A DNA stretch of 64,000 nt, taken from positions 62,001 through 126,000 of IMG/VR virus record IMGVR_UViG_3300027963_000042, one strand, 5' to 3'. Below the pieces are notes generated by a model. That model saw only the letters and a list, made by a program, of their open reading frames with translations. It searched no databases and was not told where the DNA came from. Positions 37,306 through 46,133 of the stretch are shown here, one piece after another. The position numbers were made by a program, and so were the translations under genes. The first letter of the stretch is position 1, and every line of letters begins with the position of its first letter. The stretch is from a virus.

Positions 37306-39846
37306 TTATTCAAATTTTTCAGGACTAGGATTCATCCCACCTGTGCTAATATTATACTTATCTTTCGATTTTAAATTTCCCATATCTAAAGGGTTTTCGA
37401 CTATAAAATCTCCGCTCGTGTTCGGATAGGCTTTTCCTATATCTCCCCTTGATTTTCTACTCTCCGTTTCAGATTTTTGGTAAACTGCATTAGGCTTTGT
37501 AGTGAATGTGTTTACTGCATCTCTAAGTTCCCCATTAGAAGCAATTTTTTGTGTTTGTGCATAAACAGGTCCTGCTTCTATAGTTGTTTGATTTGAATTT
37601 TTTACAGCATCAGGATAAACCTTTTGTTCAGTGAGTGGTATTGGATTTTGATTAGGTGGATATACATCGTCTGATATTTGGGGATAAACTCTATCAGGTA
37701 CACCTAGATCAGATCCAGGAACGTTGGAATAAGCATCACCTCCTGGATTAGTATAAACCCTATCGGGTACACCTAGGTCAGATCCGGGAACGTTGGAATA
37801 AGCATCACCTACTGGATTAGTGTAAACCCTATCGGGTACACCTAGAGCAGTTCCTGGTACATCACTATAAACGTCTCCACCTGGATTAGTGTAAACCCTA
37901 TCGGGAACACCTAGAGCAGTTCCTGGTACATCACTATAAACGTCTCCACCAGGATTAGTATAAACCCTATCTGGTACACCTAAGTCTGTTCCAGGTACGC
38001 TAGTGTACGCGTCCCCGCCAGGTGCGGGATATACCCTATCGGGGACTCCTAAGTCTGCTCCAGGCACAGTAGCATAGACGTCACCAGTGGGAACAGGATA
38101 TACCCTATCAGGAACACCTAAATCAGTCCCAGGCACAGTAGCATAGACGTCACCCGTGGGAACAGGATATACCCTTCCTGGTACACCCAAATCTGTACCA
38201 GGTACTTCGTTGTAAGCATCACCCACTGGTGCGGTATAAACTCTATCAGGAACTCCTAAATCAGGTCCGGGTACACTCGTGTATGAGTCTCCCCCGGGTG
38301 CAGGGTAAACCCTACCTTGAATACCAGATACGCTGCTAACACCTAAATCTTGACCCGGTACTTTACCATATACGTCATCTGATACTTTTTTATAAACTCT
38401 CTGTGGCGGACCACCTAAACCTGCTGTTTGTGGATTAGGTAGCTCTGTCTTTTTGAATCCAGCATTAACATTACCTAGTTGATCCAAGAATTGCTGAGCA
38501 CTGTTAAATGATAAATTACCTAATACCTGGGAAGGATTCAAGCTATATATGTTACCAAGGGCTAGTGAGTCTAAGCCAGCAACATTAGGTTTTATGAAGC
38601 TTGCAACTCCTTCGTTAATAAGATCATTTAGTGAATTACTTAAAAAGTTAGTTAATAGCTCACCCCCCATAGAAAGAATATCACTACCTAAATTACTAGG
38701 ATTTCTCTGAACCGATGATCTAGCTCCGTCCCAACTATCACCAAGAATCATCGGCTTACCGTCTTGTCTGATATTTGGATATTGGTTTCTCATTCTGACC
38801 CTACCTACTATAATTCTGAATTTCTGTCCTACTGGTGTTGCTATGTCTGAACCCGCACTGATCTCAGTTGGAATTGCTGTGCTCTCGCTGAAATCGAATT
38901 CACAATTTCTGCACTCAAAAACTATAACCGGCTTTATGCCCGATTGATCTTGTTGATTTCTAAACATAGACAAATCATTATCTACTCCACCCCTATCTAG
39001 GACATTACCTACAAACGAATTAAATCCGCTTGCAGGATTTGTGTCTGATGATCCCCCGTTATTTTCGCTATTCTGTTCACCCGCAACATCTCCTATGTTT
39101 GTCCCTGGGTTATTGCCGGATCCAAGCATCGATGTTAAATTGTCTATCGTAGTTAAAGCAGCAGAAGATCCTATAAGTCTAGATGTCTTGAAAAAATTAC
39201 GTATTTCAGAAACGAAAATATACATAGTAAATTTTCTAAGGTTTCTTGGAACTAACTCTCTCATATTATCATAGTCAAAAGTTGCCTGATTATATAGATC
39301 TGCAAGAGCACTCATTCTCAAATTTAGAGACTCCAATGTGGTAAACTCTAAAGCCTTACTTGCAGTTCTTTGTGAGTTAAATTCACTACCAGACTCAGCA
39401 GCAAATCCCTTTCTTGATACCAAAGATAATTGATCTAATCCTGATATTGTCTGTAAAAACCAAGGTGAATTATTAAGTAAGTCAGTTAAACTATTTTTAA
39501 ACTGTATAAGCATATCTGATCTTTTTCCTCCCCTAGGAAATTGTGCCTCCCTTTCTCTTAGATATGATGTTGCAGAATAAAAATTGATAGCTCCATTTGG
39601 TGTAGTCCTGTAGGAATACTGCGGTTGGCCGAAAGGATTATCTGAGCTAAATCCACTAGGAATATATGATGTTTCTCTAAAAAGAGGACTGGGAGGAAGA
39701 CCGTCGTCATCTCTTATTGGGAGTGTACCGAAATCTATCACTATTTTAAATCCAAGATATGTTGGATCCTCGTACTTTCCTTGTTTGGATAGCTTAAAGC
39801 CTTTTAAAAATAGACTCCTTAATTTATCTGTTGCTCCTAGTGACAT
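37306..39846 (-). CDS. Baseplate or tail-tube-associated protein with nine 23-residue repeats
   Basis: An 846-residue protein. The N-terminal 380 residues read as a structural domain (helices with L-R-M-S-A-L-A-D-L-Y-N-Q-A, then beta strands with R-I-I-V-G-R-V-R-M-R). Gene order between spike and hub suggests a tube-initiator (gp48/gp54-type) role, at low confidence. Residues about 512-718 are nine tandem 23-residue repeats. Each starts R-V-Y, has a Gly-Asp-x-Tyr centre, then V-P-G, and ends L-G-V-P-D or L-G-V-P-G, with a degenerate unit on each side. No cysteine or enzyme motif is seen in the array. The extended Pro/Gly-rich repeat is probably a flexible or fibrous linker. Confidence 0.55.
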   Translation of the reverse strand: MSLGATDKLRSLFLKGFKLSKQGKYEDPTYLGFKIVIDFGTLPIRDDDGLPPSPLFRETSYIPSGFSSDNPFGQPQYSYRTTPNGAINFYSATSYLREREAQFPRGGKRSDMLIQFKNSLTDLLNNSPWFLQTISGLDQLSLVSRKGFAAESGSEFNSQRTASKALEFTTLESLNLRMSALADLYNQATFDYDNMRELVPRNLRKFTMYIFVSEIRNFFKTSRLIGSSAALTTIDNLTSMLGSGNNPGTNIGDVAGEQNSENNGGSSDTNPASGFNSFVGNVLDRGGVDNDLSMFRNQQDQSGIKPVIVFECRNCEFDFSESTAIPTEISAGSDIATPVGQKFRIIVGRVRMRNQYPNIRQDGKPMILGDSWDGARSSVQRNPSNLGSDILSMGGELLTNFLSNSLNDLINEGVASFIKPNVAGLDSLALGNIYSLNPSQVLGNLSFNSAQQFLDQLGNVNAGFKKTELPNPQTAGLGGPPQRVYKKVSDDVYGKVPGQDLGVSSVSGIQGRVYPAPGGDSYTSVPGPDLGVPDRVYTAPVGDAYNEVPGTDLGVPGRVYPVPTGDVYATVPGTDLGVPDRVYPVPTGDVYATVPGADLGVPDRVYPAPGGDAYTSVPGTDLGVPDRVYTNPGGDVYSDVPGTALGVPDRVYTNPGGDVYSDVPGTALGVPDRVYTNPVGDAYSNVPGSDLGVPDRVYTNPGGDAYSNVPGSDLGVPDRVYPQISDDVYPPNQNPIPLTEQKVYPDAVKNSNQTTIEAGPVYAQTQKIASNGELRDAVNTFTTKPNAVYQKSETESRKSRGDIGKAYPNTSGDFIVENPLDMGNLKSKDKYNISTGGMNPSPEKFE
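37693..38313 (-). repeat. Nine tandem 69-base repeats inside a baseplate gene
   Basis: Nine consecutive 69-base units encode 23-residue repeats with invariant Arg-Val-Tyr at the start and Leu-Gly-Val-Pro near the end. Adjacent units are nearly identical at the DNA level (for example near 37745 and 37814), consistent with recent duplication. The frame is intact throughout. Confidence 0.95.
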
Positions 39847-39879
39847 TAATAGATTTAATTTTTATATTTATCTTATTTT

Positions 39880-41439
39880 TTAAACTTCATTTTTAAGAAT
39901 AGAAATAGGGAATGCCTTAGGAGCAGCTCCCGAAGAGTTAGCTTTCCATGTTCTTTTAGCTAATACTAAATGTTGCTTCATTCCCGCACTTCCTCTGTTC
40001 CAATATATTGACATAGAGAAAACGACATAATTACCAGACAAAAACTCATCTTTAGTTGGGCTCATTGAGGTATTATTTTCTTTATTAGGTAGATCTCCAA
40101 CATTCTGTTGTCTTATGCCTCCGCTCGAAACGTAAATAGCTACAGGGATAACCTGACCCCTATAGATTCCAGGAAAGAAATCAGTAAGCTCCACTTCTAG
40201 TGTTAGCTTTGTGCAATCGTTTATATTTATAAGATTCTGATATTTAGCATGAAGGTAATTCTTATGAACACCACCATTATCAGAAACCTGGGTATTTAAT
40301 ACTCCAAGCCATTCTCTTCTTTTTTCTTCCTTGTATTCATTTCCTCTGGCTCTACCTTTTTGTAGAATAGCTCCTACACCAACATGCTCAGCTGTAATTG
40401 ACTCTATTGGATAGCTAACATATTTTTGACCAGGATCATCATTTTCTGTATTTTCGTCATAGAATCCTATGTCGGTAATATAACCACTCCGATTTACATT
40501 ATTACCTGCCCTAGAGGTTAAGGTATATCCATTTATAAAATAAGGCACTAAGCCAAATCCTACCCTATTAGTTATAACCAAAGGTACAGTTTGAGCTGTT
40601 GGTGCGGTTCCCTCCGGAAGAGCAGCATCTATTTTATTACCCGCCGAGGTATATCCAGGTAAAATCCTAGCCTCTGCTTTAGGATCTTTATCAAATGCAA
40701 ATTGAGATCCAAGGTTAACAAAATTAAGATTATAATAAGGATCTATCCAGCAATCATAAAAGCTAGTATCGTCGTCTTTATAAGATCTAAGTGAAACCTC
40801 CTGTATGAAATCATAATAAGAATAATTTGGACATATCCAAGTCATTTTATCCGCTAGCGATTTATCATTAGAAGAAAATCCCAGATTCAAATCTTGCGAG
40901 ACCTCAAGCAGAGTATCGTGTGAATTTAAACTACTGAATGATTTTATTCGGTTTGTGTAAATTCCGGGTATTCTGCATTCTGCAACTATATTAAATCTTA
41001 AATTAATACCCTTCCCCTCAGGATCACTTCCAGATTCAGAGTATTTACTCGATACATCACTAGCAACATTTAGTATATTAAAATCCATTCTTATTGGCTT
41101 ATAGTAATCACCAGGTGCTCTCATGTAGAGAGAAACTATGTCTCCATCTTTAGGGTAATTCACTGATATAAATATGCTTTCAGCTGCAATAAAAGAAAAT
41201 CTGATGACTGGCATAAACCCACCAAGATCCATGTCAAATTTAGTAAGATATAGCGAAATATTATAACCGTTAATCGAAATAAACGGCACATTTAATCCAG
41301 TAGATTTTTCTGCAGTTTCCCCTGAACTTCTTAATGAATTAACATCACTAGCTCCGTTAGCAAGGTCAGTCTGAACTAGCTCGTCCAGCTTCATGTTGTT
41401 TAGTGCTGAACTAGATATAATTATAGAATCTCTTTCCAT
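39880..41439 (-). CDS. gp27-like baseplate hub protein
   Basis: A 519-residue protein with the layout of late-control-D / T4 gp27 hubs. It has an N-terminal beta-domain starting I-S-I-N-G-Y-N-I-S and F-D-M-D-L-G-G-F-M-P-V-I-R-F, and a segment with D-T-L-L-E-V-S-Q-D-L-N-L-G-F (about 168-182). It then has C-W-I-D-P-Y-Y-N-L-N-F-V-N (about 225-237), the hub signature W-x-D-x-x-x-x-L-x-F. A further beta-barrel follows (about 385-440) with V-E-L-T-D-F-F-P-G. T4 gp27 is 391 residues. It lies two genes from the gp5-like spike, with which gp27 normally forms the hub. Confidence 0.6.
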   Translation of the reverse strand: MERDSIIISSSALNNMKLDELVQTDLANGASDVNSLRSSGETAEKSTGLNVPFISINGYNISLYLTKFDMDLGGFMPVIRFSFIAAESIFISVNYPKDGDIVSLYMRAPGDYYKPIRMDFNILNVASDVSSKYSESGSDPEGKGINLRFNIVAECRIPGIYTNRIKSFSSLNSHDTLLEVSQDLNLGFSSNDKSLADKMTWICPNYSYYDFIQEVSLRSYKDDDTSFYDCWIDPYYNLNFVNLGSQFAFDKDPKAEARILPGYTSAGNKIDAALPEGTAPTAQTVPLVITNRVGFGLVPYFINGYTLTSRAGNNVNRSGYITDIGFYDENTENDDPGQKYVSYPIESITAEHVGVGAILQKGRARGNEYKEEKRREWLGVLNTQVSDNGGVHKNYLHAKYQNLININDCTKLTLEVELTDFFPGIYRGQVIPVAIYVSSGGIRQQNVGDLPNKENNTSMSPTKDEFLSGNYVVFSMSIYWNRGSAGMKQHLVLAKRTWKANSSGAAPKAFPISILKNEV

Positions 41440-41445
41440 TTATCT

Positions 41446-42036
41446 TTAGCTTGTCTGCGGTCTATTGAATCCTCCTCCGCCAGCATTCGGAGCGAATACA
41501 AAGAATCCTTTTTCCTTTAATATTGTCTTTTCCCCTGGTTGTAATACATTAGGTGGAAGATTAAGCTCGGGCTTATTTTTTATTTTATCCTGTAAAAATT
41601 TCTTTCTGCCGTCACTCACTTTAAATTTTTTCTGCTCCTGATTTTTCTTGAATACGTTATTAGGATTTGTATTTGTATTAGAAGTAACCTGCTGATTCTG
41701 TATTTTCTTAACCCTAAAAGTTTCCTTTACCGTACTGGCATCAGGGATTGCTAAAGCCATACCCTCCTTTAAAGCAAAGGGATTACCTATTGCATTAAAC
41801 TTTAATAGCGACCCAACCATACCGGGATCTCCCAGTTTAATAGCTGCTATTAGATCTGGTCTCATTTGATAATACTCGGTAACAATAAAGAAAGAAGCTA
41901 TCGATACAGGTAAGTTTTTATATGTTATAGAAGCTTTAGTTAAATCCCATATACCATAGGTTCCCGTTGTATTCAAATCAGTTTGAGGATTGAATACTGA
42001 TTTATTCTGGGTGATGGTGTCTATTATTAATGCCAT
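41446..42036 (-). CDS. gp53-like baseplate wedge protein (LysM-like)
   Basis: A 196-residue protein, the same length as T4 gp53. Residues about 50-100 contain E-Y-Y-Q-M-R-P-D-L-I-A, G-D-P, L-L-K-F-N-A-I-G-N-P-F and a closing G-M-A-L-A-I-P. This is the LysM-like pattern seen in gp53-type wedge proteins, where R-P-x-x-L and G-x-P...L-L are conserved. The C-terminal 90 residues are basic, Asn/Lys/Gln-rich and probably extended, ending in a Gly-rich stretch. It is packed between the tube-associated candidate and the hub gene. Peptidoglycan binding is not implied, because gp53 is structural. Confidence 0.6.
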   Translation of the reverse strand: MALIIDTITQNKSVFNPQTDLNTTGTYGIWDLTKASITYKNLPVSIASFFIVTEYYQMRPDLIAAIKLGDPGMVGSLLKFNAIGNPFALKEGMALAIPDASTVKETFRVKKIQNQQVTSNTNTNPNNVFKKNQEQKKFKVSDGRKKFLQDKIKNKPELNLPPNVLQPGEKTILKEKGFFVFAPNAGGGGFNRPQTS

Positions 42037-42046
42037 TTTATATTAA

Positions 42047-43918
42047 TTAATTTCCTTCCGGACCTAAAGTATCAGGTAAATTGTCAATCTGGCTATTCCA
42101 TAAGCCGGTCGATAATGCTTGATCCGGGGTATCCTCGCTAAGTACGTTTCCTGCTACATCAGCAAATGCACCAAAGCTTTGTAAGTTAGCAGATGTTTTT
42201 TGAGTGCTATGATAAAGTCTTCCGTCCCCTCTATTGAATATGCTTTCAATCTCACCCCTTTCCCTGCTTCTTGCGTGTTTGAGTGTGAATGTTGCTTTCA
42301 TAGTAGTTGGAAAATCATCAGGTCCTAGCGTGTCACCAAATCCAATAGTAACACCCTCGCATATTAAATTTCCAATCATTGCAATAGGATTACATGGATT
42401 GCCTATAACTACATGCCATTCTCCTATTGGTGCTCCTGTTAAAAAGCTTAAAGGTGCTTGGTACTTCTCTATAAATTCACCAGTCATAGCTGTTTTCAAG
42501 AATCTAGAAGCATCGTCGCCTAAAGCATTTGTTATTTCTGCTAGTGTATCTGATATATTATTTCCTGAATTTTTACCCAATCTTGTATAGATCTCTTTTA
42601 TCTTAGCAATCGATGCCTCGTCGGTTCCCCCTTGGTCTCCACCTACAGTTTCTGGTGTCTCCGATGAATCGCTACCCCCTGTGACGTTAGCTATCTTGGA
42701 TCCATAGGTAAGTAACCATCCCATAGGATCTTTATAGTATTCTTGAAGCCCCTCATCTCCACCAGGAAATCCTATGGCAGGAAAGTTGCTGTTATATCTA
42801 ATATCCGGAGTTAAAAAATTACCATAATTTGTACCGATCGATAAAAGATTACCCATTAAATCCAAAAAAGCAGCTTTACTATTAACCTCACCTATAGAAC
42901 TTAATTCATATTCAAATATTAGGCTTAATCCATCCCACGTAAAACTAAGACCTGTACCTCTGGTATACCCATCGGTAACAACATCAACAGGGGTCCAGAT
43001 ATATTCCCCCATTATACCAGCTCTTTCCTTAGCAAGATCTCTTAGCCCCTTAGCTCTTATACCCTTAGATATTGTTTCATCCTCGTCAGTTGCAATCATG
43101 ATTCCTTCAGAAAGAGCTGCAGTCGCATCAAAAGCATTACCCATGTCTTCAGATATTTTCTGCATAGCGCCGCCAAAAAATTTAATTGGGCCGTCTTGGA
43201 AAAATCCTTTCGAAAAAGCTTCCTGTGTTAATACAGCACCTTGGGAACTGGGGTTCCATGCTATGCCTGTACTAAATGTAATAAGCTCGGTTAGAGCATT
43301 TCCCGTATTACCTCCAAACCAGGTAACTGCCTGTGCAACAGGTCTTCCTGCTCCCCCTGCATGATATGATTCGCTGCTTTTAATACTATTCTTTTCGCCA
43401 GGTACAGAAAGATTATCCAAAACTGGTGTGGGAAATCTTCTCAGGGTTATCATATAGTTATTCGGGATAGTACCGTAGTATTTACAGTACAAGAAGTCTT
43501 TCCAGTAGTAAGGTGCAGAAAGTCCGCCTATTATTGATCCCTCAACGCTACCAAGAAGACCACTTAATATTCCAGTGTTCACGTCGGCTACTGATTCGAA
43601 TGTTGCAGTTTCTCTAACAAGAAAACCCGCTGTTGGATTTTTAGATTGTATTGAAGATACCCTAGTGTTATAGTCGGAAGATTCTGATCTGTAATAAGCA
43701 TCAATGAAATCGTTTCCCCCGCTTCCTAGAGAATAAAAAAGATATTGCCCATATTTTCCAGGATTCCTCTTAGAAGCCTCGTAGAATAAACTCCTGGCAG
43801 TTGGACCCTTATATGGATTATTAGAACCTAGATTGCTTGCTTCCGATATAATATCATTAGCAGTACCCTGAAGCGTTGCTTCATAGAGTAAACCAATCTT
43901 TTGCTTATCTGCTGGCAT
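42047..43918 (-). CDS. Tail or baseplate structural protein, possibly tube-associated
   Basis: A 623-residue protein. Motifs include G-P-T-A-R-S-L-F-Y-E-A-S (about 38-49) and I-P-N-N-Y-M-I-T-L-R-R-F-P-T-P-V (about 151-166). A C-terminal domain (about 500-590) contains G-E-W-H-V-V-I-G-N-P-C-N-P-I-A and I-G-F-G-D-T-L-G-P-D-D-F-P. The C-terminal strands resemble tail-tube-type beta-domains, so a tube-initiator or baseplate cap role is plausible. Residues about 410-440 are Gly/Ser/Asp-rich and probably disordered. It starts the run of baseplate genes. No specific T4 gene can be assigned with confidence. Confidence 0.5.
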   Translation of the reverse strand: MPADKQKIGLLYEATLQGTANDIISEASNLGSNNPYKGPTARSLFYEASKRNPGKYGQYLFYSLGSGGNDFIDAYYRSESSDYNTRVSSIQSKNPTAGFLVRETATFESVADVNTGILSGLLGSVEGSIIGGLSAPYYWKDFLYCKYYGTIPNNYMITLRRFPTPVLDNLSVPGEKNSIKSSESYHAGGAGRPVAQAVTWFGGNTGNALTELITFSTGIAWNPSSQGAVLTQEAFSKGFFQDGPIKFFGGAMQKISEDMGNAFDATAALSEGIMIATDEDETISKGIRAKGLRDLAKERAGIMGEYIWTPVDVVTDGYTRGTGLSFTWDGLSLIFEYELSSIGEVNSKAAFLDLMGNLLSIGTNYGNFLTPDIRYNSNFPAIGFPGGDEGLQEYYKDPMGWLLTYGSKIANVTGGSDSSETPETVGGDQGGTDEASIAKIKEIYTRLGKNSGNNISDTLAEITNALGDDASRFLKTAMTGEFIEKYQAPLSFLTGAPIGEWHVVIGNPCNPIAMIGNLICEGVTIGFGDTLGPDDFPTTMKATFTLKHARSRERGEIESIFNRGDGRLYHSTQKTSANLQSFGAFADVAGNVLSEDTPDQALSTGLWNSQIDNLPDTLGPEGN

Positions 43919-43938
43919 TTTTAGCTATCACTATTTTT

Positions 43939-44268
43939 TTACAAATTGTGGATAGCATAATCTATTGTTTCTGGGAATTCCTCAAGAAACTCCTCCAAAT
44001 TTGATTTAAAGTCAGGAGGCATGTTTCTATAGCAAACAAGTATACTATCACACTTGTTACTATATATTCCTTGAGTTATTTTATTACGAATTGAATGATT
44101 TAGTATAAATTCTGATTCTGGATTTAGATTAATCGTCTCATACCCAAGATCCCTTATTATTTTGGTTATGTCTATAACATAGAAATCGCAAGAAAAATTT
44201 GATCTTTTCCTTGCTTCTTTTGGAGAGTTCTTGGAGATATAAAAATTAACATTAGTTCCTTTATCCAT
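43939..44268 (-). CDS. Small protein, unknown function
   Basis: A 109-residue soluble alpha/beta protein with C-D-F-Y-V-I-D-I-T-K-I-I at about 27-38 and S-I-L-V-C-Y-R-N-M at about 75-83. These two hydrophobic strands suggest a compact Rossmann-like or thioredoxin-like fold, without a catalytic motif. It begins 2 bases after the preceding gene and is cotranscribed with the baseplate genes. No family is recognised. Confidence 0.5.
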   Translation of the reverse strand: MDKGTNVNFYISKNSPKEARKRSNFSCDFYVIDITKIIRDLGYETINLNPESEFILNHSIRNKITQGIYSNKCDSILVCYRNMPPDFKSNLEEFLEEFPETIDYAIHNL

Positions 44269-44270
44269 TA

Positions 44271-44549
44271 TTAACTATTTTCTATTTTGTCCCAATCTTT
44301 GCTTAATAGCATCGAATGAAAGCTATCATATTCGTTGGATTCGTTTCGGTAGGTAAATATTTCGTTATCTACAATGCTATTAGGTGTTTCTTTCTTCTGA
44401 TTGATTATCTGTTGATTCTTCATATCCTGTAAATTTTGTCTATGAATCTCGTTTCCTGCCTCTATGCTGGAAAAATGTGAAAATTGTTTATTTGGCTTAA
44501 GTAAACCAAACTGTCTGAGTAGCTTTCTTCTCTCTCTTCTATTTTCCAT
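44271..44549 (-). CDS. Small basic/acidic protein, unknown function
   Basis: A 92-residue protein with a basic N-terminus (R-R-E-R-R-K-L-L-R) and a Gln/Asn-rich middle, probably largely disordered. It lies 16 bases after the Nudix gene and 2 bases before the next small gene. No domain is recognised. The basic start could bind nucleic acid, but that is only a guess from composition. Confidence 0.5.
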   Translation of the reverse strand: MENRRERRKLLRQFGLLKPNKQFSHFSSIEAGNEIHRQNLQDMKNQQIINQKKETPNSIVDNEIFTYRNESNEYDSFHSMLLSKDWDKIENS

Positions 44550-44565
44550 TTATAATTTATTTATT

Positions 44566-45153
44566 TTAGATATCTACGCTAAATCCTTTTGATTTACCAA
44601 AAGTTGAATCGTCTCTATTATAAAGATCCATGCCAACTACAAACTTAAAAAGTTTTAAAAATATTGCAGGGACAAATACGTCTTTTGCTTTAACCACGTA
44701 GTTAGCAGGAATGAAAATGAACTCTGATAATCTTTCCGATTCTGTCCCATCTGTCGTAGGAGTACCCCTTTCTATTCCAGTGACATCAACACCAAAGCAA
44801 GGATGCTCCGCATCCACCATTTTAGAGGCCGTTACCGTGCCTAAAAAGTGCCACTTAGTGTTATCATCAATATCAAATCCTGACTCTTCTTTTAGCTCTC
44901 TTTTAGCTGTTTCTAGGAAGTCCGGATCTTCGTCTTCTGCGGTACCTGATATTAGGCTAATCGAATATCCACCTTCCCTAAAAGGATTTTTTTCTTTAAG
45001 AACTCCTAGCATTAAGGGTAGTCCTTGATCGTCAGTAATAAAAGGTAAAATCACTACAGATTCTACTGTTGATCTTATTCCTATTTTACCGTCTATCTCA
45101 ACAACATCGAATCTTGGGGTTGTTAAAAGTATTTTTTCCTCAGGGTTATTCAT
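44566..45153 (-). CDS. Nudix hydrolase-like protein
   Basis: A 195-residue Nudix-fold protein. The helix part of the box is intact at residues 85-93 (R-E-L-K-E-E-S-G-F), preceded by S-G-T-A-E-D-E at 69-75. The first half of the box is one residue longer than the usual G-x5-E-x7-R-E spacing and lacks the standard Glu at that point. The fold also shows G-I-R-S-T-V-E-S-V-V-I-L-P at about 25-37. Nudix enzymes hydrolyse nucleoside diphosphate linkages, often ADP-sugars or RNA caps, but the substrate here is unknown. Its start overlaps the previous gene by 8 bases. Confidence 0.75.
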   Translation of the reverse strand: MNNPEEKILLTTPRFDVVEIDGKIGIRSTVESVVILPFITDDQGLPLMLGVLKEKNPFREGGYSISLISGTAEDEDPDFLETAKRELKEESGFDIDDNTKWHFLGTVTASKMVDAEHPCFGVDVTGIERGTPTTDGTESERLSEFIFIPANYVVKAKDVFVPAIFLKLFKFVVGMDLYNRDDSTFGKSKGFSVDI

Positions 45154-45814
45154 TGTCAGTTTCTTTATTATTTGTTACTAATGTTCTTTTATCTGATGCT
45201 CCAGGAGAAGGAGATTTAGATTTTTCCACCTTTTCGTAATAAGACTTTTTAATAGAATCAGCCAGAGAAGCTTTAATATCCTCTATATCTACTCCATCTA
45301 AAACAAAGTCTATAATTTCTCTTTCCGCATCTTCAAAAGAACCTGATAAAACTGTATAAAGATCCTTAGGAGGAAGATTCAATTTTATTTTAATTGAAAC
45401 ATCAACCATGTTCTTTTTCTGTTTCTTCAGTAGCTTATATATCGGAGAATCGTTTTGTGAGATTTTAGAATCTTCGTATATGATGGATGTAACCGTTGTC
45501 TGCTCATTCGGTCTCGTATGAATCTGCTGATTATTAACGGGAATGACCTGTGCAAGTTGTGCGGGTAGCATAATCACATACTCATTAAGAAGCTCTGAAT
45601 TTATTCTTTTCCCGCTCTGAAATTCTATAAATGAAATATCTCCATTTAATACGATGTCCTTGTATTTTTCATCGATTCCAATGTCATCCCCTTTGATCCA
45701 CTGGTAATCAAATGAGCTATAATGTGAGCGAGCATCATTTATTGTTTGTTCACTTATTTCCATTTTTTTCTTTTTTTTATTCCCCTTATTAAATAATGAA
45801 GATAATATCCCCAT
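45146..45814 (-). CDS. Unknown protein with polybasic N-terminus
   Basis: A 222-residue protein. The first 20 residues contain G-N-K-K-K-K-K-M after a hydrophobic M-G-I-L-S-S-L-F, which could be a membrane- or nucleic-acid-contacting tail. The middle is mixed alpha/beta. The C-terminal third is helical, with a Lys/Ser/Pro-rich tail. It is translationally coupled to the Nudix gene by overlap and lies 4 bases after the previous gene. No family is recognised. Confidence 0.5.
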   Translation of the reverse strand: MGILSSLFNKGNKKKKKMEISEQTINDARSHYSSFDYQWIKGDDIGIDEKYKDIVLNGDISFIEFQSGKRINSELLNEYVIMLPAQLAQVIPVNNQQIHTRPNEQTTVTSIIYEDSKISQNDSPIYKLLKKQKKNMVDVSIKIKLNLPPKDLYTVLSGSFEDAEREIIDFVLDGVDIEDIKASLADSIKKSYYEKVEKSKSPSPGASDKRTLVTNNKETDNE

Positions 45815-45818
45815 AGCT

Positions 45819-46088
45819 TTACTTTTTATCAGATTTTTTAGTAATTGTTTCTAAAGTACTTTGGTTATATAATTCACCGAGGGATCTTATGTTGCTATAA
45901 AGATCTCCGGTGGTTATCCAGGAGGACTCACCTTTTTTACTTTTTCTCTTATCATATTTCCAGACCTCTATTATATTATCTAGATCCTTATCTGGATGCC
46001 GGGAATACTCTACCGCAGAATACCCTGGAATCTTACTTAAAGTAAGTCTTTCCCCATAGGGTAAAACAAAATTCTCATCTATCTCCAT
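45819..46088 (-). CDS. Small protein, unknown function
   Basis: An 89-residue charged protein with G-E-R-L-T-L-S-K-I-P-G-Y-S-A-V-E-Y near the start and a Lys-rich patch (K-Y-D-K-R-K-S-K-K-G). It is cotranscribed with the following gene, 4 bases away. A 45-base gap precedes it without a convincing promoter core. Size and charge would suit a small nucleic-acid-binding or adaptor protein, but nothing identifies it. Confidence 0.5.
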   Translation of the reverse strand: MEIDENFVLPYGERLTLSKIPGYSAVEYSRHPDKDLDNIIEVWKYDKRKSKKGESSWITTGDLYSNIRSLGELYNQSTLETITKKSDKK

Positions 46089-46133
46089 ACCTAATTGTAG
46101 AAATCAGAAGAGTCTTTGTTTCGGTTTACGTAT

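Noticed and set aside
37693-38313. Regular repeat array, as in a CRISPR
   Set aside because: Units are 69 bases, contiguous, in frame and translated as 23-residue repeats. There are no unique spacers and no cas genes.
39863-39872. GATAAATATA upstream of the 846-residue gene as a late promoter
   Set aside because: It differs from the recurrent core, and the gene probably belongs to the upstream transcript. It is not scored as a feature.
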